Shown here in pieces: positions 47,116 to 60,718 of a stretch of DNA of 64,000 nt; position 1 is the stretch's first letter, and each line of letters opens with the position of its first letter. The stretch is from Caprimulgus europaeus (Eukaryota; Chordata; Aves; Caprimulgiformes; Caprimulgidae): the NCBI GenBank assembly GCA_907165065.1, contig OU015539.1:16708816-16772815 (forward strand), read 5' to 3'. The translations under genes were made by a program, and so were the position numbers. Below the pieces are notes generated by a model. That model was not told the DNA's origin. It worked only from the letters and a program-made list of their open reading frames with translations, and did not search any database.

Positions 47116-50100
47116 TGTGTGTGTTAAATCTCTGTTGTAAAATAACTTCAAAAAGTTCCTTTTCTATAAGTAGCATTTCACTTTACAAACTTAGATAACA
47201 GTACAGCAGAGAGACTTAAATGAATGGAAGATGTTGGACAAAATACAGGGAGGTACAAATTGGCCACAAATTAATTTCACTTGGAAATTTGGATAAGATT
47301 TATAAGTATCAAAGGATTGTCATCAGTTCTGCAAGATCTTATTGCAGTAGCAGAGATCAGGACCGTAAGTACTTTGCAGACAATCCTGATGTTCACTAAT
47401 GTTGTTATGGATATGATGCTTTATATTAACATTGTCTTGATCCATTGTTTTATCTTTAGTTTAGTAGATTTTAGGCAAAGCTTCTATTTATTTTTATAAA
47501 ATATTATTAAGCTTGCAAGATCAAAACACTGGGAGGTATTGGTGTTAGGACTATCAGTGCAGTTTCATTAGATAGTTTGAAAATACATGAGTGAAATATT
47601 ATGTTTCTTAGAGGGTTCTTGCTTTTTTTAGACAGAGCTTAGATAATGAGTATCTCTTCAGTATTTTGTTCAATTATTTTTAAATATGTGTCCTAACACT
47701 TTGTTATTGTGTGCTATTCAAACCTTACTCTGAATATAGACTTATCTATTTCCTCAGTTACTTTTCTGTGCTGCCCATCACTGGAGTACCTGAGAAGTTC
47801 ATCAGTAGTAATGTATTGCTTCTGAAATATGTTTGGAAATCCTTGAGGTTTATTAACTTTTTTTATATGTTGCTAGATGAAACAGAAAAGTTTGGGGTAT
47901 CCAGTACTTTTGGGTGAACAGTCTAACACTCCTAGGATTGATTTTTCAAAGTGCTGAGCTTTATTTCAGTAGTATGCATGTTTAGAGTGTAGACTTCAGG
48001 TAGAACTGTGAAGGTCCCACAGTTCTGCAGCTGGAGTGTCCAGCACAGCATCTAGAAGAAAACAAATCACTGACTGAAAATTGCAGTTTAAGCAGGTATG
48101 TGCAGCACTGAAAAAGAACTATTTAAACTGAGGGAGAAACTAAATCCATTTCAACATGGTGACATCTGTGGGCCAAATTCACTCCGCAGCAGTGAAATTC
48201 TCCAGGCAGTAAGAGGACTGTGAGCAACCATCGTGCTCACGACATGCTCTCATTCAACCTCAAATCCGGGTTCACCCTCCCTCAGCAGGTGCTTGATGTG
48301 CTTCCAGTGAAACCCAGTGGAGAACAGCAGGATCCAGTCATACGCTTAGAGATTGTGTAACACTGCATACGCACAAAGATGTCACACCGTGACTTCAGAT
48401 AGCCTGCCCTCATTACTCACGTAAGTAATCCTTCCTCATTGAGGCTGAGCGGGTAGAGGAGAACTTCCCATCCCAAATTCTCATTTCTCTGGGCTCAAAG
48501 TTGTAAGTTATCATGGACCGTGGTTTTCAGATATGTTCTCTAAATATGCATCATGGAAGTGACTAATTGTCCTACGTGGTTTGTTAAGCTGAGCTGTCAG
48601 CCTCCTTATCATTTTGGAATGCCAAAGTATGATATAAAACAAGAATGCTGTCAAACTTGAGCAGCTAGACTTGTACTGTATTGAACATTCAATACGTCAG
48701 TAGATGAATTGTCTGTTGACCTCTTTTATAGTCAGTTTTCAGCTTTATTGAGCTGAAAACTATGAAAATCCTTATTTACTTTGATCCATGGCTGCCAGCA
48801 ACTGGAAACTGGTGTTGCATGTTCTTGTTTTGTACATATGAACTGTATTGACTGAAATTTCTTCCCTTGACCTGAAATGACTGTCAGAGTTATGGATGAG
48901 TAGAAGATGGACAAGGGGAAATGGTTTTAAAGTAAGAGATGGGAGATTTAGGTCAGATACGAGCAGGAAATTTTTCACCCAGAGGGTGGTGAGACACTGG
49001 CCCAGGTTGCCCAGAGAAGCTGTGGATGCCACATCCCTGAAGGCACTCAAGGCCAGGTTGGATGGGGGCCTGGATAGCCTGATCTAGTGGTTGGCAACCC
49101 TGTCCACAGCAAAGGAGTTTGAACTGGTTGATCTATAAGGTCCCTTCCAACCCAAGCCACTCTATGATTCTGCTCCCTTCTACTGTCATAATCAGGCAGA
49201 CTTTACCAATGGCAGTGTGACTGTCCAACTGTCTTCAGTAGGAGTATGGTGTGTAAGGTGGTGGTGGTTGCTGTAGCCATTGTCTAATTCCAGCAGTGTA
49301 CATCTCCCACCTCTGCAGCTCCTTCGAGCGCTAGCAGTGTTTCTGACTGAATGAAGACAGAGTCTGCACTATTATTAATAAAGTGAACAGAGAGAATCCC
49401 ACATAGACTTTGGATCTGGAGGGGATTTTGGTGAGCCACTGATTAAGAAAGTAAGACTAAATTATAAACTGTTTACAGTCACCCTAGAAATCAAAATAAT
49501 AATATCCAGATTCCCTGGACGGTGTCAAATTCACCTAATTTTCATAATAAAAATTATATTCAAGTACTTAATTTTTAGAGGATAGATTTGCATTTTCATT
49601 TGTTTCTCTAGGTTTTCAAACACTTGATCATCCTCTGTATCTCATCTCTCTCCTGATACAGTGGCCATCGTGGTAAGGTGGAATATGTGGAATTTTTTTG
49701 TTAATTATTATCTTCCTGATACTTTTGTCTTATGTTATGTTATCTTAAGACTTATTCTGTGTGTGGTTAGTTCTGATGTATGCTTGTGGGCTAAAGCCAT
49801 TGTACAGGCACAGAGTAGAAGATCTATGATTCCTTTTGTATGACACAACAAAGCACATTTATCTTTTGTTTATATTGCCCCACAAGTAGCTTTGGGGAAA
49901 CACCTCTCTGTCAGTTCTTCATATGTCTTCTGTACTTCTTTTCCTTCTTTTGAGAATATGGCATGTGATAGAACAAGAGTAATTTGTGCTAGAATGGTAT
50001 TTAACTTACTGGCTGCAATATATTATTTGTATATGTTTCAATTTTGTGACTGAAATAATGGTAGGTCCTGCTTATTGGTGAAAACACTAAGCCCTGTTGT

Positions 50101-53100
50101 TGAATAAGTTCAAGTAATTTTGTGGAGAACAAACTTTTGCCTGTTGACTCACACTAAGCTCAACTCTGTTATCCATTCCTCTCTTAATAAAATAGGAATG
50201 TTGTTACTGTTTCTGGAGAGAATACAGTTAGAAAACACTGCTTGAGAGGAAATAAAATATGCAATAATGAATGCATCAAATGCAGATCTGAACTGACAAT
50301 CTTACAATCTCTATGCAGTGGATGCTGAAGAGATCTGAAGAAAGCTTGTCCATTGTAGAATTCATTACATGATCATGGAAATGTCTGCAAAAGGTATTTC
50401 TGTAAAAGGCTGACTTTTTTTGGAAATTGAAAGTGAAATAGGGTTTCCTACTGAAGTTTATCTCAGATTAATATTGACACACAGGGTTGTCTTCCGTTAT
50501 TAGCCTTATCAATGCAATAACATTTTTGATAGATAAAATGTTGTCATGAAATGAGGAGACATGTTTGCTGTCTTTACAAGAAATAAATTAGTCTACTAGA
50601 GTCCTTACAAAGAAATAGAGAAATTTGACATGATTCGTAGCACAGAGTAAGATCTTAAGCTTTCAGAAACAAGCACAATCCAGAAGGCTGTCCATCTCCA
50701 TTTTCTGTTTCTGTCCAACAAGAAGAGAAACAGGAAAAGTAAGTTTGCTTTTATGGTGTGGATCCTGCAGTTTTGGAACTCCTTTGTATGCTCATTTGTT
50801 CTCTCTGAATCATTCACGCAAACAGGTGGGGAGCGCTTTCTTTTCTGACGGGTTTTGGATTGGATTCAAGACTCCAGGAAACTCAGGTCCCTTATGCTCG
50901 TGTACTTTCAGAGCAGCTCAGTGTCACTCAGTCGAGCTGTGCAGAAGTAGACCTGCATGTGAGTTCCATGATCTTTCAGTGATATTCCAAACAACTTCTA
51001 GGACATGTCAAGAGTCAAAGATTTAAAGCCATCAGAGATCATTGTGATCGCTTTTGTTGAACCAGGCCTCCTCTGTAACCCAGACTATACTCTCATACAC
51101 TTTTTATCCTGTACTTTTTCCATGTAATTTACCAATTTACATTTGATTTTGGACAAACCATTCAGGGAAACATCTCCTCTTGGCTCAGAGATTCCCAATG
51201 GCAGAGAATTGTCTGCATCTGTTCAATTTGTTATATACTCAATATTGCTAAATGACTGTCATATATTTCTAAGAGAAGAGTTGAGGGGAGGAAGCATACA
51301 CACATCAGTAGCTGAAGCACTGCCCAGCTGAACACTAAATCAGTTTGCTGAAAGATTGATGTTAAAATTTGACTAAAATAAGTTTGACTGCCTTGTTTTT
51401 CATGGAGAGTTTCAGCTCCCAGGAACTCTATCCAGTTTTATTCCACATCAAGTGAAGGTCAATCAGATCAAGACAAAATACTGCCTGTAGGTGAAAAAAA
51501 AGTGAGAGAAGCCATTCAGTGTGTAAGGAATTGTTTGGATTGCACGTAACCAGAGGTGTTTTGACCACACTGGAGCCATGCAATGGTCTCTTCAGCAGAC
51601 TCTTGTAGGCTTTTTGGTGTATTTCAACTTTGCTGTAACTGCTGAGTATCAAAAGGCTTAAATGATGTGTTTTGTCTCACAATTTGTATAATGCTTAGCA
51701 ACTACTGAGCTATTTATGCACGTTATGGCTTGAAGCTCCTTCAAGGTAGCCCACCGTTTGAACCCGCTTGTCATGGCTCACATGAACTCACTGTATTTAC
51801 AGATTAAGCTAGCTGAGGAAGTGCAAGATGTTTTCTTACTGCAATCACTTTCCCCTCTAGTGGTTCCACCTGAACTTGTAAGTATTACTAAGAGCTGGTA
51901 ATGCAAATTTTGTACATCTTCTCTCATGCAACATTATAATAGCCTAGATTCTTAGGTAGTAGAAACAGATTTCAGTGTATCTGAACTATAAAATCATATG
52001 ATATTCGATCACACTTTATCCACTGAAGGATTTCTATGCAGATATTCACAAAATTTACTATGCTGTTCTCAAAGCCAAAAGCAAAACCTTTACTCAGCTT
52101 ACCCTCGAGTCTACAGGAAGTAATGATTATCTCTGTGTTGTGCAATCCATTAAATTCAGTGGTCCTGGGAGATGATCCACCTTGATAAGCATTCTACTTT
52201 GTCAATCTGCTTTTCCACTAGAGTGGCTAGGGGAAAATTCCATGGGCTTGGAACATGAGTCTTTTTAACTTCTAAACTGCAAAATGGGGCGGGGGGTTGT
52301 TGGTAAGTACAAATAGAAATGCACAGTTGGCTTCTAGCTTAGAAGTTTAAAAATCAGAGGCATTGAAGGCACGGTGTTTTGTGCTGGTTCTCACCTTGGT
52401 AAATAAAGGGATAGGGTAGAAATGCCTGAGAAACCTGATCAGAGCCAGAACTGTAACTTAATAGGTAAATAAATGGGTCTAAGGATACATTCCCTGTGTA
52501 AAGAGCAATGACTGTTTTACACTGTACAGTTCCAACATATAAGATTAGCCAGGACAAATCCCATTAAAACCTTAAATACACAACCAGCTTACCCACTGTC
52601 TAGGGCAGTGTATAACAAAGCTCAGTATTTAATAACACAGGATGGCAGGCTAAGTGCTAAGAAAGGGTGGAGGCCAGAGCTATGGCATTGAAGATGATTT
52701 TAAGTGCCCAGACTCTAGTTGCATGAGTTCAATCACTCTTCCCTTTGCCATTCGTTGTAAACGAGGCACATAAAACTCAGAGCCACATTTCCTAGTGTGA
52801 AAACAGTATTTGTTGGAATACTGGAGGTCTGGAACAGTGCTTTTGTTGGCAACCTTCTTGGTGTGCACCTATTCAAACCAGGAAGAAATGGTGTGATACA
52901 CAGGACTGGAGAAACAGCTGTAGATAAAGGTCTCCTCTGCATTGATTTTTCTCTTCATTCCAATAACCACAAAGATTAAAACTACCCTTTATGGAAGCAC
53001 TGCTACAGTATGTGCCATGGCAGGCATACAGACAATTTTCTTGTGTCCCCCTCATGGGAATAAAGGAGGAAAGGTGGAAGGAGTTATAGTTGTTAGTAGT

Positions 53101-54529
53101 ATCATGTAGAATGGTAATGTTGTGTCTTGAGCTCTGGCCACAGGCATGAAAGAGATTTGCTTACAGCACATTGTTTATTGAAGGTATTGTGATTGTGGTT
53201 AAGGTGAGCTGAAAGATCACCTTCTGGAAATGCAATTGAGAGTGGCTGAGCTGAACTGAGGGTGTTATGAACAGACTTCCTCCTTCACATGTCACTACCA
53301 TAACATGCAAGTAACATCTTTAAGCTTAAAGAGAAGGTTTACCCTTACAATGAATAATGTGTTTAGAGAGTTATGCAGCTCTCATGCTTACTAACAGTGG
53401 CTCTTCATGTCCCCAACACTTTGGGCCTCATTAGTGTATCATTGACTGCTTTATTTGAGGAGAGCCATAAGTGTGATGGGGATTCCCGATGGTTGCTAGT
53501 GCTAGCAGGAAACATCATCATGCAAGAACCACTGGTAGTTCAGATTGAAGTCTGATTTGAGAATTTCTCTAGCAAGGATGAAGTATAAATTGCAGTATAA
53601 ATTTCTGGTAGTTCACATATATAAGACTGTGCAGCAGTGCTCTGGAAGCATAAGAGTTTCAAACTTACTCAGTGGTAAACAGAGAATAACTGAATGGGAG
53701 CAACAGGATGCTATTTTATTAACATGTTAACTGGAAATGATAGCAAACTGTATGCAACTTTCCTGGCTGTCATTTGGCACCTAATTCCCTTTGCAATTCC
53801 TCAATTCATTTTGCTAGCTCAAATAGTTTCTGTATTCTGGTCTTAATTTTAGATATTTTTCCAGTTTATCTGGATAAATTTGATGCCAATTCTTTTTTCC
53901 AGGGTTGCTTATCCAAGATTTGTTTGTGTGGGATAAAATTAAGTGGGAGTTCTGCACTTTTTTCCCCACTGAACATAAGAAATTTCCTTTCAGATACCTG
54001 TCTGCACAGCACAGCCTAGCATTAAACGTACAATTCTGGGTGGAAATGAACCAACAAATCGTATTCTTTGCTATTGTTCTTGTTCCCCTAGATAATGGTT
54101 TGAACAGGTTAGTCTTTGTTTTCACAGATACTTGGCTCAAAGTTGTTCATTTAGTGTTTTAGCACCAGAGAGAACAACGTTTTGGCAGTGCTGTGCATTC
54201 TCTATGGCTGGGTACTTGCTAAATACTTTGTTTAAAAATACTGTCGTGATAAGAATCCATCCTTCACACCAACAGAAAATACCAACATATTCAACAGCAT
54301 GGTTTTTGTACTAATAACTAACGGAACGGGAAATTGCTAGGACAGCAATTCCATAAATTAATAACTTATTAAACTAATATAGCGAATTACTATTATATTT
54401 TATACTAATATCACAAATAATTCTAGTTCTTTGTATGAACATGTAAATTGGCATCTGTTCTGGACATAATTCCATTCACTATTTAATTTATGATTTGGAT
54501 AATAGCATTTCTTGATGATATCAACCTTG
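47116..54529. other. Intergenic DNA, middle part
   Basis: Apart from the CR1 insertion at 48,901-49,171 nothing is recognised. No mucin C-terminal exon (VWC or cystine knot) of an upstream gene appears on the minus strand. Confidence 0.55.
48901..49171 (+). mobile_element. CR1 LINE 3' end
   Basis: The stretch runs from GACAAGGGGAAATGG through CAGAGGGTGGTGAGACACTG, GGCCAGGTTGGATGGGGGCC and TCCCTTCCAACCCAAGCCAC to CTCTATGATTCT. It is a well-preserved 5'-truncated CR1 insertion in plus orientation. Confidence 0.95.
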
Positions 54530-55400
54530 GATAAGCAACCTGTGGATTTGTGACACCAAGCTGGATTGAATTGTTGATCTGCTGGAGGGCAGGAAGTCTC
54601 TACAGAGGGATCTGGACAGGTTGGATCAATGGGCTGCAACCAACTGTTCAACAAGGCCAAGTGCCGGGTCCTGCACTTGGGTCACAACAACCCCATGCAA
54701 TGCTACAGGCTTGGGGAGGAGCAGCTGGAGAGCTGCCTGATGGAAAAGGACTTTGGGGGTGTTGGTCAACAGCAGCTGAACATGAGTCAGCAGAGTGCCC
54801 AGGTGGCCAAGAAGGCCAAGGGCATCCTGGCCTGTATCCGAAACAGTGTGGCAAACAGGACCAGGGAGGTCATCCTTCCCCTGTCCTGGGCACTGGTGAG
54901 GCTGCAGCTCAAGTGCTGGGTTCAGTGTTGGGCCCCTGACTCCAGGAAGGACCTGGAGGTGCTGGAGCGTGTCCAGAGAAGGGAACGGAGCTGGGGAAGG
55001 GGCTGGAGTACGAGCCGTACGAGGAGCGGCTGAGGGAACTGGGGTTGTTTAGTCTAGAGAGGAGGAGGCTGAGGGGAGACCTTCTCACTGTCTACAACTA
55101 CCTGAAAGGAGGGTGTAACGAGGTGGGGTGGGTCTTTTCTCCCAGGTAACTAGTGATAGAACAAGAAGCCATGGCCTTAAGTTGTGCCAAGAGAGGTACA
55201 GATTGGATGTCAGGAAGTACTCCACTGAAAGGGTTCTCAGGCACTGGAACAGGCTGCCTAGGGAGGTGGTTGAGTCGCCATCCCTGGAGGTATTTAAAGA
55301 GGCAAGATGGGGTGCTCAGAGCTACGGCTTAGTACCTTAGATAGGTACGGTTGGACTCAGTGATCTCAAAGGTCTTTTCCAACCAGGAGATTCTATGATT
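54530..55400 (+). mobile_element. CR1 LINE fragment, longest in the window (about 870 bp)
   Basis: It covers the end of the reverse-transcriptase ORF2 and the 3' UTR of CR1: GACACCAAGCTGGATTGA, GGATCTGGACAGGTTGGATC, GTGTCCAGAGAAGGGAACGG, AACTGGGGTTGTTTAGTCT, CTACAACTACCTGAAAGGAG, and the tail ATTCTATGATTCAT. Short open frames inside it are fragments of the element, not host genes. Confidence 0.95.
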
Positions 55401-58400
55401 CATACAGGTCCAAAATTTGGAATTCTTGTTCAGCCAGAAGTTCCCATGTCAAACCCTACAAGGTTCAATCTATTTGTTTCTGCAGTGACTGCAAGAAACA
55501 AAACTACAATTTTACCTTGAAGGGTCTCCTGGTCAATCTAATGTAAATAGAAGAATAATTTATTCCTGGTGAGTGCTGTGGAGCAATAAGGAGTTTAAAT
55601 ATACTGAGCTGAAAAGCACACTCAGCCAGCATATACACTAAACATGCCAGTTTACATATGGTTTCTAGGGGTGTCAGGTGGCATCTTTTACACAATAGAA
55701 GAGACAAATGTTACTCTAGCTGTTGTAGGTCCTTGGAAACGACCCTGAACGTCAGCATGAGCTTCATTCTTGACTGACTAAACAGGGAGCAACACACCTG
55801 AAAGGGCACGTTCTGGTTGATAGCTATGGTGCAGCAACAGCAGAAAATAAACAAGAGTCCTCAAAAATCTGTCTTGCCACTGTGTGTGCCCCAGGTTCTT
55901 TCCACAGTCACAGTCACCTGCAGATCAACACAGTTCAGTCAGGAAATTTAAATCTATTTTGAACCAAAACATTGTGGTCAGGTTAAACCCCAGGTTGTGA
56001 AGTGCATTCTGTCTTCATCTGTAGTAAAATCTACAGCTGAACTAATGAAATATAGTGACCCTTTAGTCCTTGTAATTAATTATATAAAACGTGTGTAATT
56101 ATCCTGTGACTTTTGATTGTTTGCTTGGCTGTTTGAGAACACGACTACCTGCGGTGTGTGACTTCCTGTTGACAAGGTCACACACTTTCATTGCTTGGAA
56201 AAGTGGTTCTTTAGATTCAGGAAATACTCTGGTGCCATCCCAGTGAAATTCAGTCCAAATCAAGCCTTGTTCCAAGTCCCATTTCCCACTTGTTTGGTAG
56301 CGATTTGGTTGATGAGTCCTGACTGTCTCCTAGCAGGGCTAGGCAGGCAGCAAGACTCTCCAACTGGGGAAAGGCAGAGTTTCTCTTTAGCTGCTTTTCT
56401 GTACCAGTAAAAAGTGAAGTAGGGATTCAAGGAGCAAAGCTCATGTGAGAATAGATTAGTGATGCTGAAGGAGCTGGAACTGGGCAGTTTGGATGAAACA
56501 GACTCCTTTTGTGACACAAAGAGGGAAAAGGCTGTTTTTCTAGATGATATGCTCAGAAAATGAGAGGAAGGTTTTGACCCTTCTCACCAGAATTAATTTA
56601 ATTTTCAAATATCACTGAAAGAGGAAATTCTGCATTCACATGAACTTAATGATCAGTGGTTGTGGCTAGAGGTGATTATTCTGACAATTGTTTCAATGAA
56701 CTGAGAAAAAAGGAGAAGGAGTTGGGTCACCTACAGCCAGTCTTGAGTAAGTTGCTGTGGAGGGTGGTATGAAGTCATGAACATGCAAAGAGAAGTTGAA
56801 CTGTTTCTATTTTTATGTGTGTGTGTAGATATATATTTCTCAGGCCAAACCTCTGCTCAGCTAGAGTAAAAGATTTCTCTCTTCCACAAAGGTCTTGCAA
56901 CCAAAGAACAAAACAACAGACAGCAAACCAGGCTGTGGATGGCATGCAAGTGATAGCGTACAGGAAAATGGTCTGAGTTAGTTAAAAAGAAGTGCAAAAG
57001 CTAGGAAGTGTGGAAGCAGGGTATAGTGCAACTGTGCCATGGAACATGCACAGAGGACAACTCTTTGAGTAAATATTAGCAAAGAATTACTGTAGATACT
57101 TATCCAGGTCCAATGAAAGTGGACGTGTGTGTGAAATCAGCTGATCTGTGGTTCAGCCACTACACAGCTGTTCTCTTGGAGGCATTCCTCCAACTGGAGG
57201 GAGCGAGTGCGCGACTGAAATGCCAGAACACCCTGCCACAGCCCGTTCTGCCAGGCCCATTGCGTTGCATAAGATGCTGATAAAAGGAGAAGCTCGTGAA
57301 ACTGCGTGCAAAATGAAAATACCCTGCAGGAAAAATGTCCGCCCCCTCTGAACATTTACCTCCAAGATGCTACAGTTAAGGCTGGGACTGGCTCAAGGAG
57401 GGAAATGAGCTGCATTTTAAACCTCTTTACCCTCCGGTTATTTGTGTTCAGTCAGTCACCCACAGCTAATGTTTCTCCTTTTTTTTCTCTCTCTGTTATG
57501 ATAGACCTGAGCTAGACAAGACATGTACCATTTGTAGAAACAGCTCTTCAGTGAATGAGGAAGCCCATGACTTCCTCCAAGATGTCTTCACTGTATAATG
57601 GTGCTGATGGAAGTGACTCTCAATCAGTGCTCACACTGACAGCCACTGTTTATTGCTGCTTCAACAGCCATGTCAACAGAGAGCAACGTTCAGAGTGGAG
57701 AATGATCATGATAAAGAACTTCTTTTTTAGTTTTGGGGCTTTTTTTCTGCAATAATGCTCTTAAAAGCAGATTTGACAGTGCCACACAGGTCACCAGTTG
57801 CCAATAAGTTTGCTGTACTAGCAGGAAGGATGAGATTTGGAGCAGAGAACAATCTCATCATAAACACTTTTGATCTCCTCAGTGCAGGCTGGGAGGTTGA
57901 CCCCAGGCTTCCAGGTATTTCAGGGGGAGTGTTGGGCTGAGGGGAAGCTAGCCAGGAGGTAAGAGGGAAGAAGGAAGCAGTGACTGGGTTGGAAGGAGTA
58001 AGAAGAGAGAGAAGAGTGTAGCATCAATGAAAAAGGCTGGAAACTAGCTGCTTTTATTCTCAAGTGGGAAATGTGATGTGATTTAAGTGAGACAACAGAA
58101 AAGATGCTGAGGTTTTTTTAAGTGCAGTGGGATTCACTGTTGTCTTTCAACATTTGGTTAGGATGTCAGATAAAAAAGGGGAGTCAAAAGCTGCAATGAA
58201 AACAAAATTGCTGGGTTTCTATGTAAGATTGAAGAGTTGTGAGTGTGTGCTTACTTGTGTGATGCTTTTGATGTGTTTGTGATGCAAACAGGTGAAGATC
58301 TTCTGGAGAAGCTCTGAATAAATTGCTGAAAAGCTCTTGGCTCTTTCCGGGTGGCAATCTGAAACAGCAACTGGAACAGAACAGCGCTCAGTTCAGGTAT

Positions 58401-60696
58401 AAAGGATAACTGTGATTTTTTTACTATCATTTTAAAGACCTGCAGGTTAGAACCCCATAATGCTGAGCACCACACACATGCAGAGTGAAATTTAGTCCCT
58501 CCCTAGTCCAACTCACAGTCTGAATAGATGTGAATACTGAGAAGGAGCAGTCATGTAGCTTGTCCTTTGCCTTCATGTAAGTCTGTGGTGGAATTTGAGA
58601 GGGGCTGCAGGTCTCCTCGTGTGCTTACAGCCGCTAGTTTGCCTGATTTCCCAAATTTCCTCTCATCATTGATATCCTACTCCATCTTTCCCATGCTATA
58701 AAGCAGGAAAAGTTCTCACATTAGGGAGGGTTTATGACTAATTTCTGAAGTTTAGTAGATTACTAATATTTAAGTAGGTCTTATTCCAGGTTATTCTTGC
58801 TCTTCACAATTATATATCTTTAAATATTTTAAAATCACCAATCTCTAGCTAGCAATCAACTACGTTTCTTACTGGCTTGAGACTAGTATTCAGCTGGATG
58901 CTCTTGGGCATAAGCCTTGCATATTAAGTTTATGTGCTCTTCTCTGGAGCCCAGTGACACAGCATATTTCTCTTTTTAAATTTTTTTTTAAAAAGAGATG
59001 TTTTGGAACAAAGCCCACTGGAAATTGTTTAGAGTTCCCAGTATGTAATGTACGTCATGAATGTAGTAGTCAAGAATTGGCACATATTTTTCCTCTTCTC
59101 CCCTGGCTTTCTTCACTCTGTCTCTACACAAAGATACAGTCAGAGGTCACCAATTAACTATATGGGATACTTGCTCTGCTCAGTGGCTTCCTGAAATAAC
59201 ATTATATCAGTTCTAGGATTAAATAAGAATCCCTGCTCCATGTCAACACTGGTCTTTATCTTCCTGTTATTCCTGTGCATATGCGGATTGGTGGTGGATA
59301 ATGCAGATCTCTGGGAGCAAGCTGAGCTTCTGCAAGTTGTTTATCCCTCCGGATTTGCACTAATCACTCCTCTCCAGGTAATGCTCCATGGAACAAAAAG
59401 ATGTAACACGCTCCAGTTTAACTATGTCTGAAGTCCCTGTGATTTCATAGCTGTATTTCTCAAACTTGGAGTCTCCTAGCCAGCAGCTCCTCCCAAAATT
59501 CAGGTCCAAAGCCCAAAGCTGTTGGATAAAACAGTTTTGCCTTCCCAAGGAGGTAGGGCTGTGCTGTCTTCCTGTACTTGTGTGGAGGAGCAGAAGCAAC
59601 ACTTCAGCCTGTTACCTGCCACAGCATCTAGTGACAGGTTCCTGCTATCTTAGAGGTTGTGGAGCTCACCCATAACATCTCCCCATCTGGGCTTGCTGTT
59701 TGGATTTTGTGTGTGTGCAGGGAGGAGGGATAGCTGCGACACCAGGATGTGAGAAGGCAGAAAAAATCTTAAAGCCTGTAAAACCTCCATTGAAGGATTG
59801 GTTTTGCTGATGTGCAAACACCTCTAAAAAGACAGAAGTTTTGCTGCTGAGCAGCTATGGTTGTTTCACCTGATTTTTGGGAATAAGCTGATTGTTTTTC
59901 CATTTGCATGTTATAATTGCAGCCAAAACCAGAAGAGATATGAAGCCATAGCAACATGGACACTTCATAGCTTATAATGGGATGAGTATAGAGAAAAAAG
60001 TGTCAGCTTTTTTAAGAAATAGGTAAACCATTTTTCATATCAAATAAAAGAAAAACAAACTCATTTACTTTTCCCCTTGACACACTAAAGTGTCAAAGTA
60101 GAGCTCGTATTCTCTATGTTGCCAATAAAAATGTTATCTCTGTGTGGAAAGGTAAAGAGAGAATTACTTTACTTTAAAGACAACACAAAAAAGATATAAA
60201 GAAAGTAGAGTACACATGTATGAAGTTCATAAATGTTACAATAAAAGGCTTGAAATAGGTGTATGTATATCAGAAGAAAGCAAGCCAGAAGCTCATAAAA
60301 AGAAAAAGGAACTTATAAGGAAGATGCAAAAAAATTAGTCAACATTAGCCAAGAAAATTTCAAGCACAACGTTGCATGGTTTAAAAAAAATAGAAAATCA
60401 AAATAATTATTTTTTAAAGGAAAAATATGGATAGAGGAAAGAAAAAGGGTAAAAGAAACAGAAATACAGTTTAATTTGAAATTAATTCCTTTGAGAAAAA
60501 AGGGAATGGAAGTGGCTTGTGAAAGATGTTATTTTCATGTTAACAGGAAGCAGAGAAAAAACAAAAGCAAATAAATAAAAATCATGTGCAAAGTAAAGAT
60601 TATAGTTATAATTAGGATTATTTTTCTTTTAGAGGCTTGCAAAATCCCCCATTCCCCCACCTCTTTTACCTGATTATTTTTGAAGTATATATAATT

Positions 60697-60718
60697 TTTA
60701 TTATTATTATTATTATTT
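60697..60718. repeat. (TTA)n microsatellite
   Basis: About six ATT/TTA triplets in a row, in an A/T-rich stretch. Confidence 0.9.

Noticed and set aside
54550..55340. Open frames of 70-134 codons as possible host genes
   Set aside because: They lie inside a CR1 LINE fragment and read element sequence.
57148..57365. Overlapping short open frames on both strands in a CpG-richer patch
   Set aside because: The frames are open on both strands because of base composition. No conserved motif or splice structure was seen.
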